From the NCBI RefSeq assembly GCF_021412585.1, contig NZ_JAKCMI010000032.1:40936-104935 (forward strand): a stretch of 64,000 nucleotides of DNA, written 5' to 3'. Shown in pieces: positions 54,086 through 62,753 of the stretch (its first letter is position 1; each line of letters opens with the position of its first letter). The DNA is from Halomonas alkalisoli. Its GTDB lineage: Bacteria; Pseudomonadota; Gammaproteobacteria; Pseudomonadales; Halomonadaceae. The notes under the pieces were generated by a model, which was not told where the DNA came from, did no database searches, and saw only the letters and a program-made list of their open reading frames with translations. The translations under genes and the position numbers were made by a program.

Positions 54086-54910
54086 TCAGGCCAGCCTCTT
54101 GCTGACGAAGTCCATGCTGGCTCTCAGTGCCGCGACAGGATCCTCGAGAGCGTGGACTTCCTCGGCAAATGGCTCGAAGGAAACGTAACCCTCGTAGCCG
54201 TCCTTCAGCAGGCGACGGAGCTGACCAACGTTGTCGAGTCGATCGCGCTCGCCGACCAGCAAGCGATGAGGGTCGAGCATGTCCTCGAAAACGAGTTCGG
54301 GATCCTCCATGCCGGAGATATGCACCAGCCCGGTGCGCTCAGCGAAGAAGGCGGTCTCGCCGGCACCCTGATGGTGGAAGGTGTCGTGGACCAGGCCGAA
54401 GCGCCGCTCCAGGCCTAGCGCCTCGACCGCTGACACCGCCTCGGCCTTGGTGCGCAGTGAGGAAATCGGAAAACCCAGGGGCTCGACGAAGCCCTGCAGG
54501 TCGTAGCGCCCCAGGATGACATCCAGCTCGGTCAGCGCCTGTTCCAGGCCCGCGCGCTTCTCTTCGTCACTGGCAGTATGATCGGCATCCACCAGCGGGC
54601 AGAGCACCAGGCCACACCCACCCGCGGCATCCACCATCTGAGCCAGCTCTTGTGCCTTGGCCGCACGCTCAGCGTTCCAGATATTGAAGGGATAGAGCGC
54701 ATTGATACTGAGCACTTCGATGCCCAGCTCCCGGGCACGCTGCCCGGCAGCCCTCGCGGTAGCGAGGTCGAGGATGCTGTTTTCACCCACGTCGTTGCGC
54801 AGTTCCACGGCACCCAGCCCCATCTCGGCAGCGATCTCGATCAGCTGCTGCGGTGTCCAGCGGGGGCAGACCATATGGTTGAGGGCAAACTTGATGTCAT
54901 GTTGAGCCAT
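54086..54910 (-). CDS. iolI: 2-keto-myo-inositol isomerase-like TIM-barrel protein IolI
   Basis: A 274-residue barrel protein with the IolI-like pattern FALNHMVCPRWTPQQLIEIA, ELRNDVGENS, SINALYPFN and the metal-binding EPLGFPISSLRTK and GLVHDTFHHQGAG segments. IolI interconverts 2-keto and 1-keto inositol, which allows use of D-chiro-inositol. It is the first gene of its three-gene unit and is preceded by a predicted iol operator at 54953. Confidence 0.87.
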   Translation of the reverse strand: MAQHDIKFALNHMVCPRWTPQQLIEIAAEMGLGAVELRNDVGENSILDLATARAAGQRARELGIEVLSINALYPFNIWNAERAAKAQELAQMVDAAGGCGLVLCPLVDADHTASDEEKRAGLEQALTELDVILGRYDLQGFVEPLGFPISSLRTKAEAVSAVEALGLERRFGLVHDTFHHQGAGETAFFAERTGLVHISGMEDPELVFEDMLDPHRLLVGERDRLDNVGQLRRLLKDGYEGYVSFEPFAEEVHALEDPVAALRASMDFVSKRLA

Positions 54911-54952
54911 GGCGGCCTCCAGCTAATTGATTCTTGTCGTCCGCCTGAAGGC

Positions 54953-54968
54953 TAGAATAACCATTCCA
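54953..54968. promoter_or_regulatory. Predicted iol operator upstream of iolI
   Basis: TAGAAT-AACC-ATTCCA, close to TGGAAT-N4-ATTCCA, 43 nt before iolI. A half site ATTCCA follows at 54988. The 352-bp divergent gap 54911-55262 between iolI and the RpiR gene holds this and the site at 55173 and no gene. Confidence 0.65.
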
Positions 54969-55172
54969 TTAAATCAACAAACTGAACATTCCATTTCAAA
55001 CAGGCACCACACCTCGCCTCGCCTCACAGCATGTGACATCAAGGTGTTAGCGTTGCCATCCGGAAGAGAGGTCCCCTGCTCCTACGACCAAAGATGCAGG
55101 GCGCTGCCGGGGCACGTCGCCAGAACACGATGAGACAATTGCCAGAGCCGACGTTCTATACTATCGTTCTAA

Positions 55173-55188
55173 TGGAATTTTTATTCTC
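55173..55188. promoter_or_regulatory. Predicted iol operator upstream of the RpiR regulator
   Basis: TGGAAT-TTTT-ATTCTC, the left arm perfect, 75 nt before the regulator start. It suggests autoregulation. Confidence 0.65.
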
Positions 55189-55262
55189 ATAATGCTAGGG
55201 TGCCAGGAGGTCGACAAGACGCGACACCCGAACGCTGGCCAGTCTTCAGCAAGGCGGACACC

Positions 55263-56126
55263 ATGAATGAGACACCCCAGGACTTCACCGCGCTGGAAGC
55301 GCGCATCACAACCGACTATCCGTCGCTGAGCCGTCGACTGCAGCAGACGGCACGTTACCTCCTCGACCACCCTCAGGAGGTAGCCTTCGCCACGGTGGCC
55401 AAGCTGGCCGATCAGGCCGGGGTCACTCCCTCGACCCTGATCCGCTTCGCCAACAGCTTCGGCTTCAAGGGCTTCTCGGAAATGCAACAGCTGTTCCGTG
55501 CTCGTCTGGTGGACGAGTTGCCCAACTACACCGAGCGGATTCGCGCCGTACGCACCGCCACCGGCGAGACACCCGACAGCAGCCAGCTTCTCTGGGAGTT
55601 CGCCGAGGCCAACCGGGAGGTGCTGGAACAGCTGCCGGGGCGCACCGACCTGCACAGCCTGGAACGCGCGCTGGATATCTTCGAGAAGGCGGAAATCGTG
55701 CATGTCATGGGCGCCCGACGCAGCTTCGTGGTCGCCAGCTACATGGCTTACGCCCTGCAGCACGTCGACAAACGCACGCACCTGGTCAGTGGACTCGGCG
55801 GCATGCACCTCGAGCAGCTCAAGTCCATGGGCGCCCGGGATGCCCTGATGGTGGTGAGCTTCTCACCCTATGCCCAGGAATCCCGTGACGCCGCGGAAGA
55901 GGCGTCCAGGCGAGACATACCCCTGGTGGTCATCACCGACTCCAGCCTGAGCCCGCTGGCCCGCCTGGCCGATGTCGCAATGGTGGTGCATGAGGCGGAG
56001 GTCAAGAGCTTCCGTGGCCTGACCGCCTCGCTCTGTCTGACCCAGACCCTGGCCATCGCCCTGGGTGTCCGCCAGGACAAGGCCCGGGACGAGGTCGGCC
56101 AGGTAGACTCCCCTGCGGCGCATTGA
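55263..56126 (+). CDS. RpiR-family regulator, probable inositol catabolism regulator
   Basis: A 287-residue regulator with an N-terminal HTH domain (TVAKLADQAGVTPSTLIRFANSFGF written in parts: VAKLADQAGV and STLIRFANSFGFKGF) and a C-terminal SIS sugar-phosphate-binding domain (HVMGARRSFVVASYMAYAL and VVSFSPYAQE). RpiR members such as the rhizobial IolR-type repressors respond to inositol-derived phosphates, and this gene sits in the middle of the iol genes. The start ATG 55263 (MNETPQDFTALE) was chosen as the first good Met before the HTH. Confidence 0.92.
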   Translation: MNETPQDFTALEARITTDYPSLSRRLQQTARYLLDHPQEVAFATVAKLADQAGVTPSTLIRFANSFGFKGFSEMQQLFRARLVDELPNYTERIRAVRTATGETPDSSQLLWEFAEANREVLEQLPGRTDLHSLERALDIFEKAEIVHVMGARRSFVVASYMAYALQHVDKRTHLVSGLGGMHLEQLKSMGARDALMVVSFSPYAQESRDAAEEASRRDIPLVVITDSSLSPLARLADVAMVVHEAEVKSFRGLTASLCLTQTLAIALGVRQDKARDEVGQVDSPAAH

Positions 56127-56192
56127 GTCAGCCCTATGGCCACCGAACAACACCCCATCGTTAACTGACAACCTCTTCAGGAGGGCATGCCC

Positions 56193-56996
56193 ATGAACTC
56201 ACTTCTCGTTCGCCCCCACGAGCCCGATGCTCAAGGCAAAGTCCTGGAAGTCACCCCGGAATCCGCCGGCTGGGAGCATGTCGGCTTCCGGGTCCACAAG
56301 CTGGCCAGTGGCCAGCGCCTCGAGGCCAACACCGGGGACCGAGAACATTGCCTGGTGCTGCTCTCGGGGCGCGCTACCGTGACCAGCGGTGAGCATTGCT
56401 GGGAGGAGATCGGTGAGCGGATGGACATCTTCGAGAAAATCCCACCCTATTCCGTCTACCTGCCCAAGGGTGTGAGCTTTACCGTGGAGGCCAGCACCGA
56501 CCTCGAACTGGCGGTCTGCAGTGCACCCGGCCATGGGAACCATGCGCCTCGCTTGATCACGCCCGAGCAGGTCAAGTGCAACACTCGAGGCAGCGGCACC
56601 AATACTCGCCATATTCAGGACATCCTGCCGGAAGCCGAGCCGGCGGACAGCCTGCTGGTGGTGGAGGTGTATACGCCTGCCGGGAACTGGTCGAGCTACC
56701 CGCCGCACAAGCATGACGTGGACAACCTCCCCGAGGAGTCGGTTCTCGAGGAAACTTACTACCACCGGATCAACCCCTCTCAGGGCTTCGCTTTTCAGCG
56801 GGTCTACACGGATGATCGCACCCTGGACGAGACCATGGCGGTGGAGAACGGCTGTTGCGTGATGGTACCCCGTGGCTACCATCCGGTGGGTGCCGCCCAC
56901 GGCTACGACCTCTACTATCTCAATGTGATGGCCGGCCCCAAGCGTGCCTGGAAGTTCCAGAACGATCCGGCCCACGAGTGGATCGTCAAGCAGTAA
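56193..56996 (+). CDS. iolB: 5-deoxy-glucuronate isomerase IolB
   Basis: Cupin-type isomerase converting 5-deoxyglucuronate to 5-dehydro-2-deoxygluconate. The 267-residue protein begins MNSLLVRPHEPDAQGKVLEV. The C-terminal family block includes the metal ligands in SYPPHKHDVDNLPEES and the GFAFQRVYTDDR and VPRGYHPVGAAHGYDLYYLN segments. ATG 56193 is chosen because AGGAGG lies 8 nt upstream; the ATG two codons earlier is too close. It completes the inositol pathway together with iolC, D, E and G. Confidence 0.96.
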   Translation: MNSLLVRPHEPDAQGKVLEVTPESAGWEHVGFRVHKLASGQRLEANTGDREHCLVLLSGRATVTSGEHCWEEIGERMDIFEKIPPYSVYLPKGVSFTVEASTDLELAVCSAPGHGNHAPRLITPEQVKCNTRGSGTNTRHIQDILPEAEPADSLLVVEVYTPAGNWSSYPPHKHDVDNLPEESVLEETYYHRINPSQGFAFQRVYTDDRTLDETMAVENGCCVMVPRGYHPVGAAHGYDLYYLNVMAGPKRAWKFQNDPAHEWIVKQ

Positions 56997-57042
56997 GGGG
57001 GCACTGCAACTCCAGACTCTCTGCAGCCCTGACGTCTCTTTG

Positions 57043-57067
57043 CCCCGCTTATGGCGGGGTTTTTTTG
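57043..57067 (+). terminator. Terminator downstream of iolB
   Basis: CCCCGC-TTATG-GCGGGG followed by eight T residues. This is a strong intrinsic terminator that separates rpiR-iolB from the ABC transporter operon. Confidence 0.93.
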
Positions 57068-57098
57068 TGCCGGGCGAGCACCTCAGGGCCGCAAGAAA

Positions 57099-57114
57099 GG
57101 GAATAAAAATTCCA
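57099..57114. promoter_or_regulatory. Predicted iol operator 1 of the ABC transporter
   Basis: GGGAAT-AAAA-ATTCCA, a near match to TGGAAT-N4-ATTCCA, 143 nt before the binding-protein gene. Confidence 0.65.
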
Positions 57115-57157
57115 CATATACCAAAGTATAGAATAATTCTTTTGCAATTGGCCGCCA

Positions 57158-57173
57158 TGGAATCTACATTCCA
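57158..57173. promoter_or_regulatory. Predicted iol operator 2 of the ABC transporter
   Basis: TGGAAT-CTAC-ATTCCA, a perfect inverted repeat and the best copy of the motif in the window, 84 nt before the binding-protein gene. Confidence 0.72.
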
Positions 57174-57256
57174 ACAAAGGCTTCTCGTAGAATTAAGATG
57201 CCTTCCACCAGCGTCTGCTGGTAACAACCACAATGACACTCAATGGAGTCTGCCTC

Positions 57257-58174
57257 ATGAAACGTCTACTGCTCGGCGCCGCTCTCTTCACCGCCTGCAC
57301 CACCACGGCCATGGCCCAGTCCATCGGTGTCTCGGTGGCCTATTTCGACGACAACTTCCTGACCAGCATGCGTAACGCCATGCAGGCCGAGGCAGAAGCC
57401 CAGGGCTGGAACGTGCAGTTCCTGGATGCCCAGGGAGATATCGGCCGGCAGCTTAGCCATACCGAGAGTCTGGCCGCTCAAGGTGTCGACGCCATCATCA
57501 TCAACCCGGTGGATACTGCGGCTACCGGCATGATGACTCGAGTTGCCGTCGAGCGTGGAGTTCCCCTCGTCTACGTGAACCGTGAGCCTGAGGGCAACGA
57601 CCTCGACCATGACACCGTGGCCTTCGTAGGCTCCGAGCAGAAGGTTGCCGGTGAACTGCAGATGGAAGCGCTGGCCGAGATGCTCGGCGGCGAGGGCCGC
57701 ATCTCCATCATGTTGGGGGAACTCTCCTCCAGCGCAACGCATCAGCGCACCGAAGGCGTCGAGGAGGTCGCTGCCAAGTACCCGGGTATCGAGATCATCG
57801 AGAAACAGCCCGCCGACTACCAGCGCACCGAAGCCATCGACCTGATGAACAACTGGATCGTCGGTGGCCAGCAGATCGATGCCATCGCCGCCAACAACGA
57901 CGAGATGGCGCTGGGAGCCCTGATTGCCATGCGCCAGTCCGGGATCGGCGCCGACGAGATTCTAGTCGGCGGTATCGACGCGACCCGTGACGCCCTGGAT
58001 TCCCTGCAGCGAGGCGAACTGTCGGTCACCGTATTCCAAGACCCAGTCGGTCAGGGTGGCGGCGCCGTCAAGGTGGCCATCGACCTGGCCAACGGAGAAG
58101 CCGTCGAGAGTATCAACCTGGTGCCCTTCCAGCTCGTGACTCGTGACAATCTCGATGACTTTCTCACCAACTGA
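57257..58174 (+). CDS. ABC transporter sugar/inositol-binding protein
   Basis: Periplasmic binding protein of 305 residues with a signal peptide (MKRLLLGAALFTACTTTAMA, cleavage about residue 20) and a ribose-binding-like fold (GVSVAYFDDNFLTSMRNAM, AAQGVDAIIINPVDT, ANNDEMALGAL). The position behind two predicted iol operators and in front of an ATPase and permease makes it the inositol receptor. The start was taken at ATG 57257, which opens the signal peptide. Confidence 0.92.
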   Translation: MKRLLLGAALFTACTTTAMAQSIGVSVAYFDDNFLTSMRNAMQAEAEAQGWNVQFLDAQGDIGRQLSHTESLAAQGVDAIIINPVDTAATGMMTRVAVERGVPLVYVNREPEGNDLDHDTVAFVGSEQKVAGELQMEALAEMLGGEGRISIMLGELSSSATHQRTEGVEEVAAKYPGIEIIEKQPADYQRTEAIDLMNNWIVGGQQIDAIAANNDEMALGALIAMRQSGIGADEILVGGIDATRDALDSLQRGELSVTVFQDPVGQGGGAVKVAIDLANGEAVESINLVPFQLVTRDNLDDFLTN

Positions 58175-58228
58175 GGCCATCGGCCCACTCCTGCGGGTGG
58201 GTCGAGCACTCCCATCAGGAGCTTTCCC

Positions 58229-59785
58229 ATGGCTACGATGACCGCCGAAACCCTGACCTCAGAAAGCTGCGACGTGGAATACCTGCTTGAGGTCGTCGAG
58301 GCCCGCAAGACATTTCCCGGGGTCGTGGCACTCGACAACGTCCAGCTCAAGATTCGCCCCGGGAGTGTCCACGCCCTGATGGGCGAGAATGGAGCGGGCA
58401 AGTCAACTCTGATGAAAATCATTGCGGGGGTCTATATCCCCGATCAGGGCGAAGTGCGGCTACATGGTCGCCCGTTGACACTCAATGGCCCGCTGGACGC
58501 CCTGGAGGCCGGCATCGCCATGATCCATCAGGAACTCAACCTGATGCCGTACATGACCATCGCCGAGAACATCTGGATACGCCGTGAGCCACTCAATGTC
58601 TTCGGCATGGTCAATCACGGCAAAATGCACCAGATGACCGAGACCCTGTTTGAACGACTGGGCATCGACATGGACCCGGACATGGAGGTACGCCATCTCA
58701 CCGTGGCCGGGCGCCAGATGGTCGAGATCGCCAAGGCGGTCTCCTACGAGTCAGATGTGCTGATCATGGATGAGCCCACATCGGCACTGACCGACCGAGA
58801 GGTGGAACACCTCTTCCGCATCATCAACGACCTGCGCGCCCAGGGTAAGGGCATCATCTATATCACCCACAAGATGGACGAGGTCTTTGAGATCGCCGAC
58901 GACATCTCGGTGTTCCGAGACGGCCAGTTCATTCACGCCGCCCCCGCCAGCGAACTGACCTCAGACAAAATCATCCAGCTGATGGTGGGTCGTGAAGTGA
59001 CGCAGATGTTCCCCAAGGAGGAGGTCCCCATCGGGGAGGTGGTACTTTCCGTCAAGGACCTGGCACTGGATGGGGTCTTCCAGCAGGTCAACTTCGAAGT
59101 GCGTGCTGGCGAGATCCTTGGCATCGCCGGGCTGGTCGGCTCGGGCCGCACCAACGTGGCCGAGACCCTGTTCGGCGTCACCCCGGCTACCAGCGGCACC
59201 ATCGCCATCGACGGGCAGGAAACCATCATCACTTCCCCTCATCAGGCGATGCTGCGCGGCTTGGCGCTGCTCACCGAGGATCGCAAGGAGACCGGCCTGT
59301 TCCTGGGCCTTTCCGTCATCGAGAACATGGAGATGGCCGTTCTGCGTGACGGCTACACCAAAGGCCCCTTCGTCGAGCAGGGCCGCCTCGATCACGAATG
59401 CGACACCATGAACGAGTTGCTGCGAGTCAAGACCCCCAGCCTCGACGAGCGTATCGGCAACCTCTCCGGTGGCAATCAGCAGAAGGTGCTGATCGGCCGC
59501 TGGCTGATGACCCAGCCTCGCATCCTGATCCTCGACGAACCGACTCGCGGCATCGACGTGGGCGCCAAGGCAGAGATCCACAAGCTGATCAGCAAGCTCG
59601 CCGGCCAGGGCGTGGCCGTCATCATGATCTCCTCGGAGCTCCCCGAGGTCCTGGGCATGAGCGACCGCATCATGGTGATGCACGAGGGTAAGGCCACCGG
59701 CTTCCTGGATCGAGGAGAGGCCAACCAGGTGAACATCATGGAGCTCGCCTCTGCCCCGGTACAGCCCCCGGTCGCGCATGACTGA
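58229..59785 (+). CDS. Sugar/inositol ABC transporter ATPase (two-domain)
   Basis: ATP-binding subunit of 518 residues with two ABC domains, as in ribose- and inositol-type importers. Domain 1 has Walker [10 protein letters not shown] and Walker [11 protein letters not shown]. Domain 2 has a degenerate Walker A (GLVGSGRTN) with the signature [15 protein letters not shown] and Walker [16 protein letters not shown]. This asymmetry is normal for the family. It lies between the binding protein and the permease. Confidence 0.95.
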   Translation: MATMTAETLTSESCDVEYLLEVVEARKTFPGVVALDNVQLKIRPGSVHALMGENGAGKSTLMKIIAGVYIPDQGEVRLHGRPLTLNGPLDALEAGIAMIHQELNLMPYMTIAENIWIRREPLNVFGMVNHGKMHQMTETLFERLGIDMDPDMEVRHLTVAGRQMVEIAKAVSYESDVLIMDEPTSALTDREVEHLFRIINDLRAQGKGIIYITHKMDEVFEIADDISVFRDGQFIHAAPASELTSDKIIQLMVGREVTQMFPKEEVPIGEVVLSVKDLALDGVFQQVNFEVRAGEILGIAGLVGSGRTNVAETLFGVTPATSGTIAIDGQETIITSPHQAMLRGLALLTEDRKETGLFLGLSVIENMEMAVLRDGYTKGPFVEQGRLDHECDTMNELLRVKTPSLDERIGNLSGGNQQKVLIGRWLMTQPRILILDEPTRGIDVGAKAEIHKLISKLAGQGVAVIMISSELPEVLGMSDRIMVMHEGKATGFLDRGEANQVNIMELASAPVQPPVAHD

Positions 59786-59823
59786 GCGCTGCCCGACACG
59801 AACAACACAAAGGTAGAACGACT

Positions 59824-60852
59824 ATGGCTACGACCACCGAAAACACCCAGCACCTCGAGGTGCCCAAGAAGCGCAAGAAAAAGGTACCGACCGAAGTCAG
59901 CATCTTTCTGGTATTGATCGGTATCGCCCTGCTGTTCGAGATCCTTGGCTGGGCAATACGCGGCGACTCCTTCCTGATGAACCCCCGCCGCCTGCTGATC
60001 ATGATCCTGCAGGTCTCGATCATCGGCATCATCGCCATCGGGGTCACCCAGGTGATCATCACCGGTGGCATCGACCTCTCCTCGGGCTCGGTCCTGGCCC
60101 TGACTGCCATTGTCACTGCCAGTTTCGCTCAGCAGTCTGACTATCTGCGTGCCGTCTACCCTGCCCTCACCGACCTTCCCTGGTTCATTCCCTTGATCGT
60201 CGGCCTCTTGGTCGGCGCCTTGGCAGGCCTGGTCAATGGCGCCCTGATCGCCTTCGCCGTCATCCCCCCCTTCATCGCCACCTTAGGCATGATGGTCAGC
60301 GCCCGCGGCATGGCCCGTGCCTACACCGATGGGCAACCCGTCAGCATGCTCAGCGACCAGTTCACCTGGATCGGCTCCGGGGCCAATCCGGTGATCATCT
60401 TTCTCGCTGTGGCCGTTTTCTTCCATATCGCTCTCAAGTACACCCGTTACGGCAAGTACACCTACGCCATCGGCGCCAACCCCCAGGCCGCCCGCGTCTC
60501 GGGCATCAACGTGAGGCGCCACCTGGTGATGGTCTACACCATTGCCGGGCTGCTCGCCGGCCTCGCGGGCGTTGTCGCCTCGGCACGCGCCGGTACCGGC
60601 CAGGCCGGCATGGGCCTGATGTACGAACTCGATGCGATTGCCGCCGCCGTCATCGGTGGCACCAGCTTGGCAGGTGGCGTAGGACGCATTGCGGGCACTG
60701 TGATCGGCGCCATGATCCTCGGCGTGATGCTCAGCGGCTTCACCTTCCTCGGCGTCGATGCCTACTATCAGGACATCGTCAAGGGCGCCATCATCGTCGC
60801 CGCCGTGGTGATCGACCAGTACCGCCAGCGCAAGCGCAACAAGACTACCTGA
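59824..60852 (+). CDS. Sugar/inositol ABC transporter permease
   Basis: Inner-membrane permease of 342 residues with a basic N-terminal tail (KKRKKKVPTE) followed by about eight to ten membrane segments. The RbsC/IatP-family patterns GVTQVIITGGIDLSSGSVLA, IATLGMMVSARGMARAY, YAIGANPQAARVSGINV and GGTSLAGGVGRIAGTVIGA are clear. It is the last gene of the importer operon and ends before a perfect 16-bp hairpin. Confidence 0.95.
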   Translation: MATTTENTQHLEVPKKRKKKVPTEVSIFLVLIGIALLFEILGWAIRGDSFLMNPRRLLIMILQVSIIGIIAIGVTQVIITGGIDLSSGSVLALTAIVTASFAQQSDYLRAVYPALTDLPWFIPLIVGLLVGALAGLVNGALIAFAVIPPFIATLGMMVSARGMARAYTDGQPVSMLSDQFTWIGSGANPVIIFLAVAVFFHIALKYTRYGKYTYAIGANPQAARVSGINVRRHLVMVYTIAGLLAGLAGVVASARAGTGQAGMGLMYELDAIAAAVIGGTSLAGGVGRIAGTVIGAMILGVMLSGFTFLGVDAYYQDIVKGAIIVAAVVIDQYRQRKRNKTT

Positions 60853-60872
60853 ACCCGGGCTCCACCACCCAC

Positions 60873-60906
60873 CGACATCGCCACGCCCATGGGCGTGGCG
60901 ATGTCG
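60873..60906. terminator. Bidirectional terminator between the permease and the TSUP pseudogene
   Basis: Perfect 16-bp inverted repeat CGACATCGCCACGCCC / GGGCGTGGCGATGTCG with a 2-base centre, between convergent genes. Confidence 0.8.
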
Positions 60907-60908
60907 TC

Positions 60909-61314
60909 TCACCCCAGCGCCTTGACCACCAGCTGCACCCCGACGATGACCATGGCGAAGATCACCAGCCGGTAGAAGAACACCTCGCTGACCCGGTGCT
61001 GTAGCCACAGGCCGCTGCGTACCCCGGCCCAGGCCACCGGCACCAGCAAGAGCGACGCCCAGGCGCTGGTGATATTGATCTCGCCGAGCCACAGGTAGGG
61101 ACCGAGTTTCATCAGGTTCACCGCGGCGAAGGCGATGGCGCTGGTGGCAATGAAGGTCTGCTTGGCCAGCCGCCTCGATAGGGCCGATGGCCAGCGCCAT
61201 CAGCGGCACCGAGAGGGTACCAAAACCGCCGGCGAAGCCACCCTTGGAGACGCCGGTGAGGTAGGTGGAGGCGGCGATCAGGGTCCAGGCGAGCCAGGAG
61301 TAGTCGGGCAGCAT
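60909..61314 (-). pseudogene. Broken TSUP (TauE/SafE) family sulfite/anion permease
   Basis: The first 47 or so codons from ATG 61314 (MLPDYSWLAWTLIAASTYLT, then GVSKGGFAGGFGTLSVPLMA) are the start of a TSUP permease. The last part (AKQTFIATSAIAFAAVNLMK to VIVGVQLVVKALG, ending 60909) is its C-terminal end in a different frame. The middle, roughly 100 codons in a full-length member of about 250, is missing. The junction lies near 61165-61185 and shifts the frame by one. The gene therefore looks inactivated by an internal deletion. Confidence 0.82.
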
Positions 61315-61375
61315 GACGCGTCCTTGCGGAAGAAGTGATCGGAGCGACACTCGGTACGGGCGGACCCAGGACGCG

Positions 61376-61409
61376 CGAACGCCGGAACGGTCTCCCGTTC
61401 CGGCGTTCG
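61376..61409. terminator. Hairpin downstream of gap
   Basis: Perfect 15-bp stem CGAACGCCGGAACGG / CCGTTCCGGCGTTCG with a 4-nt loop, 39 bp after the gap stop and upstream of the TSUP pseudogene. No T-run follows. Confidence 0.7.
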
Positions 61410-61447
61410 ATCTCAGGCCATTTCGGCCCGCCGGTCAAGTCAGGCGA

Positions 61448-62470
61448 TCAGGCCGCTTCGCGCTTGGCGTCACTCGCCGCCTGCATCGCCAGGGCGGTAT
61501 CCAGCATGCGGTTGGAGAAGCCCCATTCGTTGTCATACCAGGCCATTACCTTGACCAGGCGACCGTTCACCCGGGTGTGGTTGGCGTCGAAGGTCGAGGA
61601 GTTAGGGTCGTGGTTGAAGTCGATGGAGACCAGCGGCTGGGCGTTGACCGCCAGCACCGGTGAGGCCTCCGCCGCCTTGGCGACGATGGCGTTGATCTCT
61701 TCCTTGGTGGTGTCACGGCCGGCGGTGAACACCAGGTCCACCAGCGAGACGTTGATCACCGGCACGCGCACCGCCAGGCCGTCGAACTTGCCGGCCAGCT
61801 CCGGCAGCACCAGGCCCACGGCGGCGGCGGCCCCGGTCTTGGTGGGGATCATCGAGTGGGTGGCGCTGCGGGCCCGGTAAGGGTCGCTGTGATAGACGTC
61901 GGAGAGGTTCTGGTCGTTGGTGTAGGCGTGCACCGTGGTCATCAGCCCGTTCTCGATGCCCACCGACTCGTTGAGCGCCTGGGCGATCGGCGCCAGGCAG
62001 TTGGTGGTGCAGGAGGCGTTGGAGACCACCTTGTGCTCGGGCTTGAGCACGCCCTCGTTGACGCCGAAGACGATGGTGGCATCGGCATCCGGGCTCGGCG
62101 CCGAGATCAGCACCCGCTCGGCGCCGGCTTCCAGGTGCTTGCCGGCGGCCTCGCGCTTGGTAAACAGGCCGGTGCACTCCATCACCAGGTCGACCCCAAG
62201 AGCCTTCCAGGGCAGGGCCGACGGATCACGCTCAGACAGGATCGCGATGCGATCCCCGTCCACGGTGAGGCTCTCCTCGTCGTGCTCCACGGAAAACGGA
62301 AAATGACCATGCACGGTGTCGTGGCGCAGCAGGTGGGCGTTGAGGGCCGGCGCCCCCAGGTCGTTGATGGCGACCACCTGAACACGATTGCGGTAGCCGT
62401 TTTCGTAGAGCGCGCGCAGCACGTTCCGGCCAATGCGACCGAAACCGTTGATAGCGATCTTGAGTGTCAT
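61448..62470 (-). CDS. gap: Type I glyceraldehyde-3-phosphate dehydrogenase
   Basis: Glycolytic NAD(P)-dependent dehydrogenase of 340 residues. The start [20 protein letters not shown] carries the Rossmann motif, and the active site is SNASCTTNC with Cys154. The phosphate-binding patterns [14 protein letters not shown] and [12 protein letters not shown], and the C-terminal [13 protein letters not shown], are standard. The last region resembles erythrose-4-phosphate dehydrogenase (Epd), but the HAYTNDQ and TKTGAA motifs favour GAPDH. It is divergent from pyk across 283 bp that contain two identical palindromes. Confidence 0.93.
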   Translation of the reverse strand: MTLKIAINGFGRIGRNVLRALYENGYRNRVQVVAINDLGAPALNAHLLRHDTVHGHFPFSVEHDEESLTVDGDRIAILSERDPSALPWKALGVDLVMECTGLFTKREAAGKHLEAGAERVLISAPSPDADATIVFGVNEGVLKPEHKVVSNASCTTNCLAPIAQALNESVGIENGLMTTVHAYTNDQNLSDVYHSDPYRARSATHSMIPTKTGAAAAVGLVLPELAGKFDGLAVRVPVINVSLVDLVFTAGRDTTKEEINAIVAKAAEASPVLAVNAQPLVSIDFNHDPNSSTFDANHTRVNGRLVKVMAWYDNEWGFSNRMLDTALAMQAASDAKREAA

Positions 62471-62539
62471 GGCATCCTCCTCCCGGGAGTGGGTAGTAAT
62501 TTTTCAATGTGGTGCAATTATCGCTGAGTCTCAAGTTTT

Positions 62540-62554
62540 TTTGGTAATATTACA
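62540..62554. promoter_or_regulatory. HexR-like palindrome near gap
   Basis: TTTGGTAATATTACA contains the perfect palindrome GTAATATTAC (62544-62553), which recurs at 62677. The right half matches the HexR consensus TGTAATWWWATTACA, and HexR controls gap and pyk genes in many gammaproteobacteria. It lies 70 nt before the gap start. Confidence 0.6.
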
Positions 62555-62672
62555 ACATTTTTTGCGCTTCTTCCTATCGGTCCGATCTCATCCTGCCACA
62601 GCATATGCATATTTCACTGGTGCCTACCTGGTGATTCATCGACCATAGGGGAGCTGAGATGAAGCAGAAATC

Positions 62673-62687
62673 TGTAGTAATATTACG
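62673..62687. promoter_or_regulatory. HexR-like palindrome near pyk
   Basis: TGTAGTAATATTACG matches the HexR consensus TGTAATWWWATTACA at 13 of 15 positions and contains GTAATATTAC. It lies 67 nt before pyk. Confidence 0.65.
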
Positions 62688-62753
62688 TCCTCGCCGCTAA
62701 GGTAGTGACATTCCAGGCAATCACCCGGCCGCCGCCATCAGGAGGACTCTTCC

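Noticed and set aside
61448..62470. Erythrose-4-phosphate dehydrogenase (Epd) as identity for the gap gene
   Set aside because: The C-terminus is Epd-like, but HAYTNDQ, TKTGAA and the divergent pairing with pyk favour GAPDH.
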